Shown in pieces: positions 49,778 through 63,560 of a stretch of DNA of 64,000 nucleotides. The stretch's first letter is position 1. Each line of letters begins with the position of its first letter. A program made the position numbers and the translations under genes. Below the pieces are notes generated by a model, which saw nothing but the letters and a program-made list of their open reading frames with translations, made no database searches and was not told the DNA's origin. Source of the DNA: Theobroma cacao (taxonomy: Eukaryota; Streptophyta; Magnoliopsida; Malvales; Malvaceae); the NCBI RefSeq assembly GCF_000208745.1, contig NC_030853.1:3207171-3271170 (forward strand). Reading direction: 5' to 3'.

Positions 49778-52220
49778 ATGGACGCTAATCCCACGAAAGC
49801 CAAGGAACAGCGAGCACGCGGCTGCAACCCCGTCAAGAAACCGGGACCAGTCACGATGGACCACGTTTTGTTGGCCCTTGAAGAGACCAAGGAAGAGAGG
49901 GACCAGAGAATTCGCAGTCTCTTCAATTTCTTTGATTCTGCCAATGCCGGCTTTTTGGACTATGCCCAGATTGAGGCTGGTTTATCTGCTCTCCAAATTC
50001 CCTCCGAGTACAAGTATGCAAAGGATTTGCTTGACGTGTGTGACGCTAACATGGATGGCCGGGTGGATTATCAGGAGTTTAGGCGCTATATGGATGATAA
50101 GGAGCTCGAGCTTTACCGTATTTTTCAAGCCATTGATGTTGAACACAATGGTTGCATTTTGCCTGAGGAGCTTTATGATGCTCTTCTCAGGGCAGGTAAC
50201 ATTTACTGTTGCATTTAATTTCCTCAATTACTAATTATTTTCTTGTTTCATCCACCACTTCAGCACTCCTCTAGCACCTTTACTCGTCTTTCTATTGGCT
50301 GATTTAGTTTCTCTTTGTAAAGATTGTTGGGAGAGTTGACTGTATTTTGTTGTTTACCATAAAATTTTTTCTTCATGTGTAATTACTAGTAACTGGATTT
50401 AGCTGAAGAATTATCTTGTTCATACCATGTCTGTGATATCCCTGCTACTGTCTGCCTTTTCCCTGGCGTAATGGTTGCTGCTAACTGCAAGCAAAGTGAG
50501 AAATTCATCTGTATGTAGAATAACCAGACTTTATTCTTTTTCTATTACGGTTTGGCTTGACTTAAATTAGTATACTGACTAATTGGTTTTCTAAATACAC
50601 ATTTATTGATTACCATGTGGTAGACTAGAACTTGTAGGCACTTGCTTAGTGGAATTTAACTTTTACTGTTTTTGTCATCTAGCTACATCAATTAGAATCT
50701 AAGCTAATCCTACTTCTGCTTGTTCAAAGTGCGCTCTGTTTACAAATTCTTCTTCTTGGCTCTTTTACTTGATTTATGTGATGAGCATAACTGAAAATGC
50801 TCGCAGAAAAAGCTTCCCTTTTGGCTGTTTGTTTCATTCTATAAGCCACGCCAGTCTCTCTTTTGTAGGAATTGAAATTGACGATGAGGAGCTAGCTCTG
50901 TTTGTTGAACGTGTGGATCAGGATAATAACGGAGTTATAACGTTTAAAGAATGGAGAGACTTTCTTCTGCTCTACCCTCATGAGGCAACTATTGAAAACA
51001 TTTACCATTACTTAGAAAGGGTATGCCTTGTTGATATCGGAGAACAGGCTGTTATCCCTGAGGGAATTAGTAAGCATGTACATGCAAGCAGATACCTGAT
51101 TGCAGGTGGAGTGGCTGGGGCAGCATCTCGGACAGCAACTGCACCTCTTGATCGTTTGAAGGTTGTTTTGCAAGTTCAAACTACACGAGCTCATATCATG
51201 CCAGCAATAAGAGACATATGGAGGGAAGGAGGAATATTGGGATTTTTCCGTGGCAATGGATTAAATGTCTTGAAAGTGGCACCTGAAAGTGCCATCAAGT
51301 TCTATATGTATGAAATGCTGAAAGAATTTATCATTAAAGCTAAGGGGGGGAAAGATAAGGCAGAAATTGGTGCTGCAGGTCGTCTAATTGCTGGTGGCTT
51401 AGCTGGTGCTGTGTCACAGACTGCCATTTATCCGATGGATCTTGTAAAAACCCGATTGCAAACATATTCTTGTGAAGGTGGAAAAATTCCTAACCTTGGA
51501 GCATTGTCTAAGGATATATGGATTCAGGAAGGACCCCGGGCATTTTATAGAGGACTTGTTCCATCTCTTCTTGGGATAATTCCTTATGCAGGCATTGATC
51601 TTGCTGCATATGAAACTTTGAAAGATATGTCCAAGAAGTATATTCTTCAAGACAGTGGTATGATTTTATGGACCCTAATTTAGATGCCTTTTTCCTTTCA
51701 TTTTGCTCCTATCTTTATTGTTCTTGTTATTCGTGTTTTCCTTAATGAATTTGGCTAAGTTCTCTCCTTTTACACTGGCTTCAGTCTCATCAATTTCTTT
51801 TCACATCTGCCTTCATCTTATTTTGAAAATTCCATTTATCCTTGTAGAACCTGGTCCTCTTGTACAACTGGGATGTGGCACAATATCTGGAGCTCTAGGG
51901 GCAACATGTGTCTATCCATTGCAGGTTGTCCGAACAAGGTGAATCAGGCTTTTCATTCGTAAGTAAAACTTTTTCTTTTGGGATTTAATGCTGTGAGCCT
52001 AATTCTAATTCTGCTTGTGGCTTTCAGAATGCAGGCTCAGCGCCCTAATACAGGTGCTGCTTACAAGGGAATGTCTGATATGTTTAAGAGAACATTTCAA
52101 CATGAAGGGATTAGGGGTTTCTACAAAGGATTATTTCCTAATTTGCTCAAAGTTGTTCCATCTGCAAGCATAACATACCTGGTTTATGAGAGCATGAAAA
52201 GGAGTCTGGATCTGGAATAA
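49778..52220 (+). CDS. APC: Ca2+-dependent mitochondrial ATP-Mg/Pi carrier (SCaMC/APC type)
   Basis: Inner-membrane antiporter that exchanges ATP-Mg for phosphate and so adjusts the matrix adenine nucleotide pool; it is switched on by cytosolic Ca2+. Four exons, 49,778-50,195, 50,869-51,657, 51,848-51,938 and 52,028-52,220, total 1,491 nt, or 496 residues plus stop, in phase. The N-terminal part has four EF-hands: [12 protein letters not shown] (degenerate, Gln at loop position 12), [12 protein letters not shown] (canonical), [12 protein letters not shown] and [12 protein letters not shown] (canonical). Three mitochondrial-carrier repeats follow, with signatures PLDRLK, PMDLVK and PLQVVR; the Gln in the third is usual for this subfamily. 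The start ATG is that of [10 protein letters not shown]. Plants have three such carriers (APC1-3); which one this is cannot be told here. Confidence 0.95.
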
Positions 52221-52880
52221 CAAGTTTTGGTGCTGTGTCCATGCCTGTGATTGACATTGTTGCGTGTATAGTTGGAGTGGTGGGGACGGTGACGAAAAAG
52301 ATTGTTTAAGAGAATAAGGTTACTAATTGAGTAGATTATAGCATTGTTTTAGATTATAATACACATGCCATTCTAGCATGAAATACACTGCAAGGGCAAA
52401 ATTGGCTTGCCCCGTCATTCTTGACAGCTTGAAGCTTCTTTCAAGCTTTATTTGCGTTGGTTGATTGTTCTATGATAAAGAAGCATACAGAAAAACTTCA
52501 CTTGAAGATCGATTTTGTAATTCTTTTCTTGGCTGCAATTTTATCAGAAATTGCTATGCCATTAATAAGTCTGCTTGTCTTCCTCTTCACCATTTACACA
52601 TGCTAGTGGTTACTACTTACTGATGATTTCTATCACACTGCTGCTAAGGTTTGTTTCTCATTTCATTCAGTGGGATAAGTTGAGTTTTGGCAAGTAGGAG
52701 CATGATAGATGAGATGTTTGATGTTGAGCTGAACTGCTATGTTCCCCACAAGAAGCCTTTGGATGAAAGTTTCATATTTGTAGAGGGAAAAGAAGAGGGT
52801 TCATTCCTTGCTTGCCCAAGAGGGGAAAAACAGCAAAGACAAATGGAAGACACTGGGCGACTTCTCTCAGAATAAGAGAG
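52221..52880. other. Carrier 3' UTR and flank
   Basis: Non-coding. A 62-codon frame at 52,687-52,875, open only from a non-ATG codon or from an internal ATG, is not convincing as a gene. Confidence 0.5.
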
Positions 52881-53740
52881 AAGGGTTTTTTTTTTTTTTT
52901 GGAAAATTAGCTTTAAAAGCAAAAATAGGGTTTAACCCCATTACAATATTGAGGCCTGTGGTTATTACATAAGTCACTAGAAGGGTAGCACAACCTCGTA
53001 CAAAAACATTAATTCTGGAACTCGTACAAAAACATTAATTCTGGAACACAACCTCACAACAATCCAAAAGTGGAAACCATACACAACCTCCGAACTATCT
53101 GATTATATACTGGAAGCTAACATCTCTCCATCAAAACTGCCCTCCTGTTCGCCATAAGCATCTGAGTCTGCGACGGTCAAAGAACATACCTTTGCCGCTG
53201 GAAAAATCACAACATATGGTAGACTCTATTCCATCGCTCCATACCAGATAACCGAACCAGGTGACATATACTTCTTAAAACAGCAAGGAAAACCAGCTAC
53301 AACAACCTCCATGCAGAGCAAAATTTGAAAAATTAAACACCAACCTTATGGACAAATATTTAGAAGATCGTTCTCCCTTAAAACCCCATTTTTGACCAGT
53401 TGATCTGCAACACCATTTGCATTACGCAATGTGTGTATAATCTTCCAATCTTTTATCTTTCTTTTTGAGAGACTCAATTCTAAGTATTCATTTTCTATAT
53501 TTCCAAAGCGTATTGCTCGGTTCACTAACCCACTTAACTGCATTTATAGAATCACTCTCAATTATCAAAGAGTAAAGACTCCTGCCATTTAGATTATTCA
53601 AAGATTGTAAAAGCTTCATGTACTGCACTAAGTTAGCAAACTTTGCATCATGCATTCCTATAGATTTAGAAAAATTAGTCTCAGCCAGCTCATTCTTCAA
53701 AACTCCTCCTATATTTATCTCCCCGGGTTCTCCTTAGTAG
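52881..53740 (-). mobile_element. 5'-truncated LINE 3' end (RNase H fragment)
   Basis: On the minus strand two open stretches, broken by one frameshift, carry a plant LINE RNase H: AKFANLVQYMKLLQSLNN, then LYSLIIESDSINAVKWVSE, then WKIIHTLRNANGVADQLVKN. The 3' end is followed by an A-tail, seen as the T-run at about 52,887-52,902, which fits target-primed reverse transcription with 5' truncation near 53,740. The 3' untranslated part contains a 26-bp tandem duplication. Confidence 0.7.
52995..53046. repeat. 26-bp tandem duplication in the LINE 3' UTR
   Basis: The unit beginning CTCGTACAAAAACATTAA is present twice in direct succession, at 52,995 and 53,021, without mismatch. Confidence 0.9.
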
Positions 53741-54930
53741 CCCCATCATCGTTAGGGCTGCCCTTATAACTCAACGATGATGCGTTTTAATTACTTTCAA
53801 CCATATGAAAGTATAATGATTTTTGTGGAAAATGAAATTTAGTAAATCATGAAGTGGTAAGGCACTGAACACCAAATGTCATTAAAATTAATAAGTGGTA
53901 AGGTACCAAATGGTAAACCATGACGTGGTAAGGTACCAAATGGTAAACCATGACGTGGTAAGGTTTCAAACGGCAAACTCCACCAAAATTATAAACATTA
54001 CTAAAATCATCAAGTGGTAAGCTATCAAATGGTAAATCATGAGGTGATAAAAGTATTGAAGCGGTAAGGCACCAAAAGACAAACGTCACTAGAACCATTT
54101 AATTAGTGGTAAGGCACAAGACGGCAAAGTAAGGGTCGAAACAGCAAACACAACCAAAATCATAAATGGTACTAAAATCAATTTTTATGCAAAGTGAAAC
54201 TTAGTAAATCATGAAGTGACAAGGTACTAAACAATAAATGTCATTAAAAACAATAATAAGGCACCAGACAACAAGTCATGAAGGGCAGTGGAAAGGCATC
54301 AAACAGCAAACACCACCAAAATCATAAACATGACTAAAATCATCAAGTGGTAAGGTCCGAAAGGGCAAATCATGAAGTGATCAAGTATCAAATGGCAAAT
54401 GTCATCAAAATCCTGAAGCGTTAAGGCACCAAAAAGTGAAAACTCAAACTTTCTAAAGTCTTGGGCTTAAACTTATTATACTCAGCAGTATGATTATCTA
54501 CATCAGGCCTGGGCTTACATTCATTGTGAGGCTCAAAAACCCAACCCCTACAAAGGAAATGTAGCTAAATATATTGTAAGTACAATATTTATTTTCTCTA
54601 CTTGCCTCGTCACCTTAAAAGTGTAATCAGAAGGTCAGAAGTTTGGAACAATGTTTGTGCCTTTGTTTCTGGGCAAAAACAAAAGAACAGAAGTTTGGTC
54701 TGGGCTTCAAAGGCTGGGCCTAAGTGGGTTTATAGTGTCCGCCCGCACACCGCCTTAAGAAAATAAAGAGAAGTAGAAACTAGAAAGGTGAAGGGCAACC
54801 AGTTTCCGCTTCATATATAAACGCCGCATTCGCATGGTTTCTGCTCATCGGCTCTGCTGAGAAACACTGCTTCCGCATCGGTGGGTCTCAAGGTTTCTCG
54901 TAAGGCATCCAGCACTAGCAGCCTCCGAAA
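53741..54930. other. Repeat field and eS27 promoter
   Basis: The first part is dominated by the degenerate 30-bp repeat field listed separately; the last 200 bases are the presumed eS27 promoter and 5' UTR. No gene was seen on either strand. Confidence 0.5.
53850..54450. repeat. Degenerate 30-bp tandem repeat field
   Basis: The unit starts GTGGTAAGGTACCAAATGGT and ends AAACCATGAC. It is best preserved in three successive 30-bp copies beginning at about 53,895, 53,925 and 53,955. Diverged versions ('gtggtaaggc', 'caccaaaat', 'aaatcatgaagtg') continue to about 54,450 with irregular spacing. The multi-step pattern suggests an old satellite-like expansion that then decayed. Confidence 0.75.
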
Positions 54931-55852
<922 letters not shown>

Positions 55853-57555
55853 TGGCTATGATTGGAAGCGTTTCAAATGTTCTTGAATGGGAATGGTAGT
55901 GGCTGTGCCTTATGATGTGATTATTATTAGGTTTTGATGAGACTTCGTTATGCTTTTGATCTAGAATTGTTTAATGTAGGGAATGGTTTTGTTTCGATGA
56001 ACGTTTTAAGTTGATGCATTATCCTGGTTCGTTAATCCTAATTTATCATCTTCACTTCTGGTTCGAATTTCCACCCACCTAGGTTCGAATGATAGAGCAG
56101 GTTTCAAAATTCTAATATCTTCATTTGATTGTGCTGGCTCTAGATTTTCTGTATTATTTTTGTGCACTTGAGAAACAATTAGGCTAGCCGGGTGGTTCCT
56201 GCAGCTCAATGTCATGCTACAGGTTATCTTGTTTGCAAAGAGTGCTGTCTTTCCTAGGCTGCGCTGCATATGTCAGTGGCCTATCGGCAAATAGCAGGGC
56301 GAAGTTTGTTTTCATGCAAGAACTACTAAGTAAAACCTTTTCATATGAGATTTAGAACGAAGGCTACTTGAGAATTTTGAACTTGAGATGTTTATGTGGA
56401 ATCCCACGGTCGTGCAAAATCAATTGTAATGTTCTTTCATTGACATTGAGAGACCATGTATCTATTATTATGCTTATGGATTTGTAAACTGTGCTTGGAG
56501 AATGGTTTGGCAGCTAGGCTTTGGACCTTGGCAAAGGAGTTGCTTGTGGTGGTAGTAGAAGAGAATTGCTTTTGTTCCCAATCTTCTACCTAAGAAACTC
56601 TATTCTATTAACTTTAAAGTGGGACACGATTTACTCGAGATGGGCAAAAAGCTTATGATTTTATGCATATAAATACAGATTGATACGTTATGGTATTAAC
56701 GAAATAATATAGATATGTAACAGAATTAACCAAAAATAATATAGATCGATACAATAAATATAATACAGGTGCAAAAAGAAGTGATATGTTTTCGAGTTTT
56801 ATAGTTTAATTACTTCAGATTTTTTAAGTGTGATATTCAAAAAAAATTTAAAATTATTCAGGTAAAATTATTTTTTTATTATATTAAATCAAGTTAATCA
56901 AATAAATTCTTATAATTAATAGTTGATTAATTGACATTGATATCAATAGTAATTTTGTAAAGTATAAAAAATATACATGATCATGTTATCATTTATTATG
57001 ACATGTTAACATGTCACGTTGCATTTTGAAATGTTAACATGTCACGTTAGTACTATTTTTACATTTTGACTAAGTCAATCTTTATTCATAAAAATTTATT
57101 TGATTAAAAATAAAAATCAAAATATTTGTTTGAACATAATAAAAAAATAAAAACTTAGTTGAATTTTTTTAAATAGTTTAGAGACTTTTGTAAATATTAT
57201 GTCTTTTATTTATTTATTTTAGTTAAAATATAAAAATTACTTTTTATGGTTAATTTTAAGATTTAGATTATAGGTAAAAGATTATATTAAAAAAAAAATC
57301 AGATTCACACTTTTGATTTCACCATATTAAATGTTTCTTAATTTTTAATTAATAAATTAACATAAAAATACATGTTTTTTATTTGAAAATATATATTATT
57401 AAAAAACATATTGAAAGTTTGAATTAAAAAAATAATTATCTTTATACATATTATTTATAATTACTTTTAAAAATTCATTTATCATATCATAATACTCTAT
57501 ACTTAATATTAAAAATTAAAATTAATTAAAAGAAAAAAAAACTTCATTAATATTA
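55853..57555. other. eS27 3' flank and AT-rich spacer
   Basis: The 3' UTR of eS27 and then AT-rich DNA with a MITE-like copy (56,832-57,200). The open frame at 56,006-56,269 on the minus strand has no recognisable domain, so I leave it uncalled. Confidence 0.5.
56832..57200. mobile_element. MITE-like element, copy B
   Basis: About 369 bp, related in termini and in internal sequence ('tgacatgttaacatgtcacg') to the copy at 37,507-37,914 and in the same orientation. Its end, AAATAGTTTAGAGACTTTTG, is the inverse of the other copy's start (AAATCTTTAAACTATTT) apart from a few differences. An internal 'aacatgtcacgtt' block is duplicated here. Confidence 0.55.
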
Positions 57556-59664
57556 GTTATGGATTGTCCATCGGTCCTCTCTAAACTAGGGTTTGGGAGA
57601 GGTTTGCCTTGAGTCTCAAGGTAGCCGCCAAAATTATTTTCTTATTTTGGCTACTTGGTATTGGGATTGTTACTGGTTTAAGTCTTAAAGTCCTTACGTT
57701 GTGTACACAATGGAGGATCTACAATTGAAGTGGAAAACTTCAAGTTGTCAGGCGCGGAATCATGTACCTTGCGAATACAGGGGTAGGATCCTCTCGGACC
57801 AAAAATGAGTTCTGTTTGTTGGGATCACTTTGGGAGTCTAAGAATGAAAATAAAGAGGCCATGGTCAAAACGTTGGGAGTTTTGTGGAGGTTGAGCGGCC
57901 AATTATCAATGACCAAAGTAGGAGACAATAGATTCCTATTTACTTTCACGGTGAAAAATGATTATGGAAAGGTGAGAAAAGGTAAACCGTGGTGTTTCCA
58001 CAAAAGCTTACTAGTGCTGAAAGATTTTGATGAAAGTAACATGGACCCGGAAGAGGTTGATTTTACTACAGAACAATTTTAGATCCAGGTCATGGGGGTT
58101 CCTTTAAAATTAATGAATGGGGAAACAACTAAAGCCATTGATGACATGGTGTGCACGTATGTACAAGTGGATGGAGAGGGGGAGGATTTGAGGGATCATT
58201 ATTTGAGAATTAAGGTTTTATTAGACCTTAAAAAGCCATTGAGACGGGATACAATGCTAGCAGGTGGCAATGATCAAATCCAATACGAACGTCTACCTAG
58301 ATTTTGTTATTGCTATGGCACGATGGGGCACAACGATAAAGACTGTAGAGTTCCTTGCATTGATGAAGACAAGTAGAGAGGTTACCAAGCAATAGGGGTC
58401 TTTTTTAGTGGCACCGTTACGAAAGAAATCCTCAAAAGTGATCATTAATGGAACCAACGATAAGAAGGAGGGGGATCGAAGGGATAGAAATATGAAGGAT
58501 GGTGTTAAGTTTGGGGAAAATATGGGAAAAAGTATGGATTGCAGACTTACCAACAAAACTTTAAATGAGATTCTCTCAGATAGTCAAAGCTCTGTGGGGG
58601 ATACAAGCAATAATGCCGTGGGAAAGTCTGCAGTATATATGAAAGTGGGGCATGATATGTAGGAAGCGTTGGAGGTAAGTCCTAATGACGTGGGTATGGT
58701 GGGGGAATTTGGTGTGCGTAGCTTGGATGTGGCCAATGATACACAAGATGCAGTAAACTTAATAAATGTTCTGACATCAGTTGAGTCTGACGTCCAAGTT
58801 GACGATGTACAAGTTGAGGAAACTAGCGACAAAGGGAAGAAGGTGAAGCCGAATTTACAGAGGAGCCCGCTGCTGTCTGTTCTTAATGGTGTTGAGTTAA
58901 TAAATGTAGAAGTGTAGACAGATTCTATTCGGGTTTGTGCTGAAAGATGACCGAGTGATAGAAAACGAAAGATTACGAGGTTGAAAACTAGAACAATGAA
59001 AACTAGGAAACGAAGCAGAAAAGGGAGCAATTTCCATTGTTGAAACAACAGTGCAAGAGGGTCACGTTGACCAACATTGGCTAGATAAATGAGGTTAGTA
59101 AGTTGGAACTGTCGAGGACTTGAGAATCCTTCTACAATTCAAATGCTCCTTAAATTTTTAGGAAGGTTAAATCTGGATGTTTTATTTTTAATGGAGACTA
59201 AGAAGCATAGTGAAGAGATGGAACGATTGAGACTATGTTTTGGGTTGGATTATTTTTTGACAGTGGATCGATTCAATAGGTGGAGCTGGTGGGTTAGCTT
59301 TGTTATCGGGGAAAGAAATTTCTCCAACAGTTGAGTCCTTTTCTAGAAATCACATAGATGCTGAAATTTTAAAGAGAGGTGAACTGTGGCGGATGACAGG
59401 GTTTTATGATCATTTTAATACTCCTGATAGGCCGTTAAGTTGGGGTTTGCTCGGAACTTTGAAAGAATAATCGCAATGCCCTTGGTTGCGTTTAGGTGAC
59501 TTTAATTAATGAGCTATTTTTTGCTAGTGAAAAATTTGGTGGTGCAGAAAAAAGTGAGAATCAGATGAGAGCTTTCCAGGAAACTTGTGATGAATGTGAA
59601 TTCCGAGATTTGGGCTATAGGTCTTAAATTCACTTGGTGGAATACCAGAGATGAGGAGGTCCAT
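57556..59664 (+). mobile_element. Second LINE relic: ORF1 and endonuclease
   Basis: A plant L1-type LINE, interrupted by stops and frameshifts. ORF1 (57,711-58,375) has the DUF4283-type start (MEDLQLKWK), DNRFLFTFTVKNDYGKVRKG and KPWCFHKSLLVLKDFDESN, then a zinc knuckle (RLPRFCYCYGTMGHNDKDC). After a low-complexity linker ORF2 begins at 59,089 with the AP-endonuclease domain: MRLVSWNCRGLENPSTIQM, then DVLFLMETKKHSEEMERL. A frameshift to ELWRMTGFYDHFNTPDRP and WLRLGDFN follows near 59,290-59,510. The element is cut at 59,664 by the CACTA insertion. Reverse transcriptase, if present, is beyond the right edge. The copy is not functional. Confidence 0.8.
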
Positions 59665-59689
59665 CACTACTAAAAAACAGCTTTTTTCC

Positions 59690-60190
59690 GACAGAATTTT
59701 TTATTGAAAAAAAGTTAATTTTTATTGGAAATATTTTTTTCCGACGGATTTGCAACGAAAAAATCCGTTGAAAACTTCATTGGTAAAAGCCTCGTCGAAA
59801 AATTCTGTTGGAACAAATATGCTTTCTGTTGGCTATCTCATTGGAATTCCGTTAGAAAATATTGTCAAATAGAATTCAGTTGGAAAAAAAATTCTGTTGA
59901 AAATTTTTAACTGAATTTTTTGTTGGAAAAAAAATACCAACGAAAAATTCTGTTGAAAATAATTCCATCGGAAATGAATTTCTAACGAAATTTTCCTTTG
60001 GAAACGCTTTTCCAACGGAAAAAACGTTTAAAATTTTCAACATAATTTTTCGTTGAAAATACATCACCGATGGAAAATTTCGTTGGAAAAGCATTCCCAA
60101 CGGAGAATTTCGTTGAAAATTTTCAATGGACGTTTTTATTGAAAATGTTTTTCCAACGGAATTTCCGTTGATGATGTATTTCTAATGGAA
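59690..60190. repeat. CACTA subterminal repeats
   Basis: Dozens of variants of CCGACGGAA, CAACGGAA, CGTTGGAA and CGTTGAAAATT in both orientations, as in other CACTA elements, where they are transposase-binding sites. Open frames across this stretch (for example 59,725-59,910) are artefacts of the repeats. Confidence 0.85.
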
Positions 60191-60514
60191 ATTCTTTTAC
60201 TAGTTTTCAATTACGTATCCTTTTAGTGATGTTTTCCAAAAAAAATTACCAATTAAAATTTTGATAATAAATTATTAATTGACGTCCACAGTTGACTTTC
60301 AAAATATATAAAATAAATACACATTAAAAATCGAAATTCAAAGTCAAATTCATACAATTAAAAATTTTGATAAACACACAATATCTAAAAAAGTTAACAC
60401 TTATGAATATAAAGCTAAATTTGTTATTAAACAACTATACTAAAAAGGATCCAAGTGTAGCAGTGAAAAAGAGACATCATATCATGAAATGTTGTGTTCT
60501 TACTTGTCAAGATT

Positions 60515-61500
60515 TTACCTTGAAGGTCCCACATTTTCTTGTTTTGAAAACGTATTAGTCATGATCATGGTTTCCATACGTGCCATAAATTCAGTCATGC
60601 TTTCCGCCATTGCATTTTTAATTTCTTCACGTATTTCCTCACATATCTTACCCAAGTTTTCTGAAAGATTTTTCACTTTTTCTTCCAATGCAATTGCAGG
60701 ACTGGTAGCATTTGAGTTGATAGGACCACACGTAGACTTAGATGTTGCTACATTGCTGTGTGTTCCAGTAAGGAAAGTTGTAGCAGGCACTCGAGAACCA
60801 AACCCATACACGTGAGTGCGTGTAGTCTCCATCCCTCTAATTGCTTCGGTCCAAGCATGCGGATTGAATTCTAGTTGAGAAGATGAATCGTCACCATACT
60901 TCTGCGATAGTACAGAATTATACATTTCCTACATAAAAAATTAAACAAGATTATTTTTCAACTAGATCGTCAACTTTAAAGTAAAAATTAATCAATTTTG
61001 TACGTACACTCGTAGACTTAGACTTGTTATCTATAAAATCACCATGATCCCCTAAACACTTATGAGTGCGGTTGAACACTTTCAAAAAGCTAACATCTCG
61101 TTTCATCTCAATTGCCTGCATTTATTTACAGCTATATATGCTCAATCATAATCGATATATATATAAACAACATGTAAGGAGAAACCAAAGTCAAACTACT
61201 AAACATACAATTTAAATTAAATTTGAAAGAAAACCATACATATAAATGCGAAGTAAGATTAATTCATACCATCCTTTTTGCATGAACCACAAATGGAACT
61301 AAACTGCCAGTGTGCTTTGGAATGCTTCCTTCTTTTGGCGTTAAACAATTTTGCCTTGTTTTTCTCGATTTGTTTTGCCATTCTTCTGTAACCCATACCG
61401 TATCGATAAGGGCATCCTAGATTTCACTTGTGATCCATTCCCTTGACATGCCTTTGCAATCCCTAATGTTGTTTGTTTTGGCTTCTGTCATTACTTTATT
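60515..61500 (-). pseudogene. CACTA transposase_24-like (TnpA-type) gene, remnant
   Basis: The last exon-like block (60,515-60,925) reads YNSVLSQKYGDDSSSQLEFN and ALEEKVKNLSENLGKICEEI, matching the C-terminal coiled-coil part of plant transposase_24 (Ptta/En/Spm) proteins. Upstream pieces at 61,000-61,480 (FLKVFNRTHKCLGDHGDF) lie in other frames between intron-like gaps and stops. Whether it is a gene or a relic cannot be decided from this sequence alone; the broken frames favour a relic. Confidence 0.55.
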
Positions 61501-62480
61501 CCTTTCTTCTGAAAGCATGTCTTTTAACCGATCGGAACAAATTTTATCCCATATTCGTCAAACCAAAACATCTTGATTTGTGGACCAAACACATTTTTCC
61601 TACATCAAAATAATATAGTAACTAAAAAAAATGATACAAATTAATTGAAAACAAAAAGTTGTAATTTAATTGAATAACAAACATAGTACCTAAAATTTTT
61701 GAATCATTAACTCCTTTATATCATTAGGGACTTTCCTCCATGTCGACCATGGACCATGGAAGTGATTTTTGATGATCCTTGTTATTGTAGCTGTGACCCC
61801 TTGCTCGAAAAAAGTACTTGTACAATATGAAAGAAAATTTTAATATATTAAAATTTATAACAAATATAACAATTTCATTATAATACAAGATAACATACCT
61901 CTCCCCAATAGGAGTTATACACAATCTGTCGGATGGATCTACAGGAGTCTGTAATCCTACACTAGGCCCTCTATCCCTTGACCTTGAGGATGTATCATCT
62001 ACACTTGCACCTAAATCAATAGATGGGGATCTACGAGAATCGTGAGTAGATGTCTCATTTTCTACTTGCTCTGCAGATGCACCCAACAAAAAAGGTGGCT
62101 TAGAGGGCACATCATTATTGATCTACTGCATCTGTGGTTGAATGGATGGATCAACAAACACACTAGCATTTGTAGGTAAGGACATACTTCCAAAGGCATT
62201 TGTTGATCTAGGTCTCGATTTTGAATGCTTCTCTTTAACCATTGTTCCTGTAATATTTTGTTGTTAAAATTCATACATAAATTATTTTAAATAAAATTGA
62301 AACAAAGTATAAAAATCATCAATTTACAACAATCATAACATTCGAAGATGCAATTATATAGTATTAATTTCAACATTTATAAATATAAACTAAAATTTAT
62401 AATTTTTTAACATGTCAAGATCTTTCAATATTATAAAATTAAAGTTAAACAACTATGTAACAAAAAATATAAAACCAATA

Positions 62481-62820
62481 TCATATATATCTACTATCAT
62501 CAATCACTTTCAGAATAAACAAACTCATGTTCTTCATTATTATCACTATCATCACTAAAAGTTTCGCAGTTGTCGTCTTCAAGTTCATCTTCATCTTTAT
62601 CTTCATTGTCATCTCCTTCCATGTCATTTTCTTCATCTTCATCTCTTTGCATGTCATCTTCTTCATCCTCAATTAAGAGATTAACCTCTTCATAATCATC
62701 ACTTGCTAGAACTGTAAAGTTATCAAGTTCTTCCAATAGAGTACCATTAATTGAAATAGACACATCTTTTTGGTATTCTTCTTCATTCAAATCAATTTCA
62801 TTTTCTCTATCTCCACTACT
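62481..62820 (-). CDS. Acidic low-complexity CACTA-encoded segment
   Basis: A 96-codon frame beginning MNEEEYQKDVSISINGTL with a long Asp/Glu-rich tail. Position and composition suit the part of the CACTA transcript downstream of the DUF4216 domain. It is not known to be a separate protein. Confidence 0.4.
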
Positions 62821-62999
62821 AGGAATTTGAAATCTATTCCTAGCTTTTGTTTTAAATACTGCCTACCAATCACGTCGATCTCTTTTGGTTGATGAATAAC
62901 TACTATAATAAACTTGGTGAGCTTGTACAGTTAAAACAAATGGTTCATTAGTGGCAAGTATTGAGCTGTATTTAATTTCAATAAGACAATGCAAAAGAT

Positions 63000-63239
63000 C
63001 TACATTAATACCTTTTCAGTGTCAAACCAATGACATTTAAATAGCACAACTCTGTTTTTGATAGCAAAATACTCCAACTCAATTATATCCATTAAAATAC
63101 CATAAAAGTCAAGCTCATAATCATTGTAAAAACTCCCTTTTATGCAGACCCCACTATTCATTATCTTACGATTTTGGCCGTAATCTAAGGTGTGAAACTT
63201 GAAACCATTTACAAAGTATCCTTTGTAACACCTTATCAT
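63000..63239 (-). pseudogene. CACTA transposase: DUF4216 domain
   Basis: Reads FVNGFKFHTLDYGQNRKIMN, NSGVCIKGSFYNDYELDFYG and VVLFKCHWFDTEKV, which are DUF4216 hallmarks found in the C-terminal part of plant CACTA (Tnp2) proteins. Exon boundaries could not be set. Confidence 0.7.
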
Positions 63240-63560
63240 ACTTCCTAGACCATGAGAGATTTCAAGTATACGTGGGTCAATTTCATCCTTATGTTTTGCA
63301 GCCTACAAAAATGATATACAAGATCAAAAATTAATAATTACATAATTAATGCCTCAATGTTATTAAAACTTCACTTCTAATTTACATAAACTTACATAAT
63401 TTTTAAACCATTTCACGAATCTTGTATCACCATTTCATCTTTCGATATATGCACAACATCTCTCTTCACCATTTCATCAAATATCCTATCATCATATCCA
63501 CAATTTACGGATTAAGTTCATTCTTATGATCAATCAATTGAGTTTATGGTAGAATGGTGC

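Noticed and set aside
49746..50234. 162-codon frame overlapping carrier exon 1
   Set aside because: Alternative frame over the EF-hand coding exon; no homology, and it ends in the intron.
52687..52875. 62-codon frame between the carrier and the LINE remnant
   Set aside because: No family recognised, no promoter signal, first possible ATG is internal; too little evidence.
59725..60100. Open frames on both strands over the CACTA end
   Set aside because: Produced by the subterminal repeats, not by genes.
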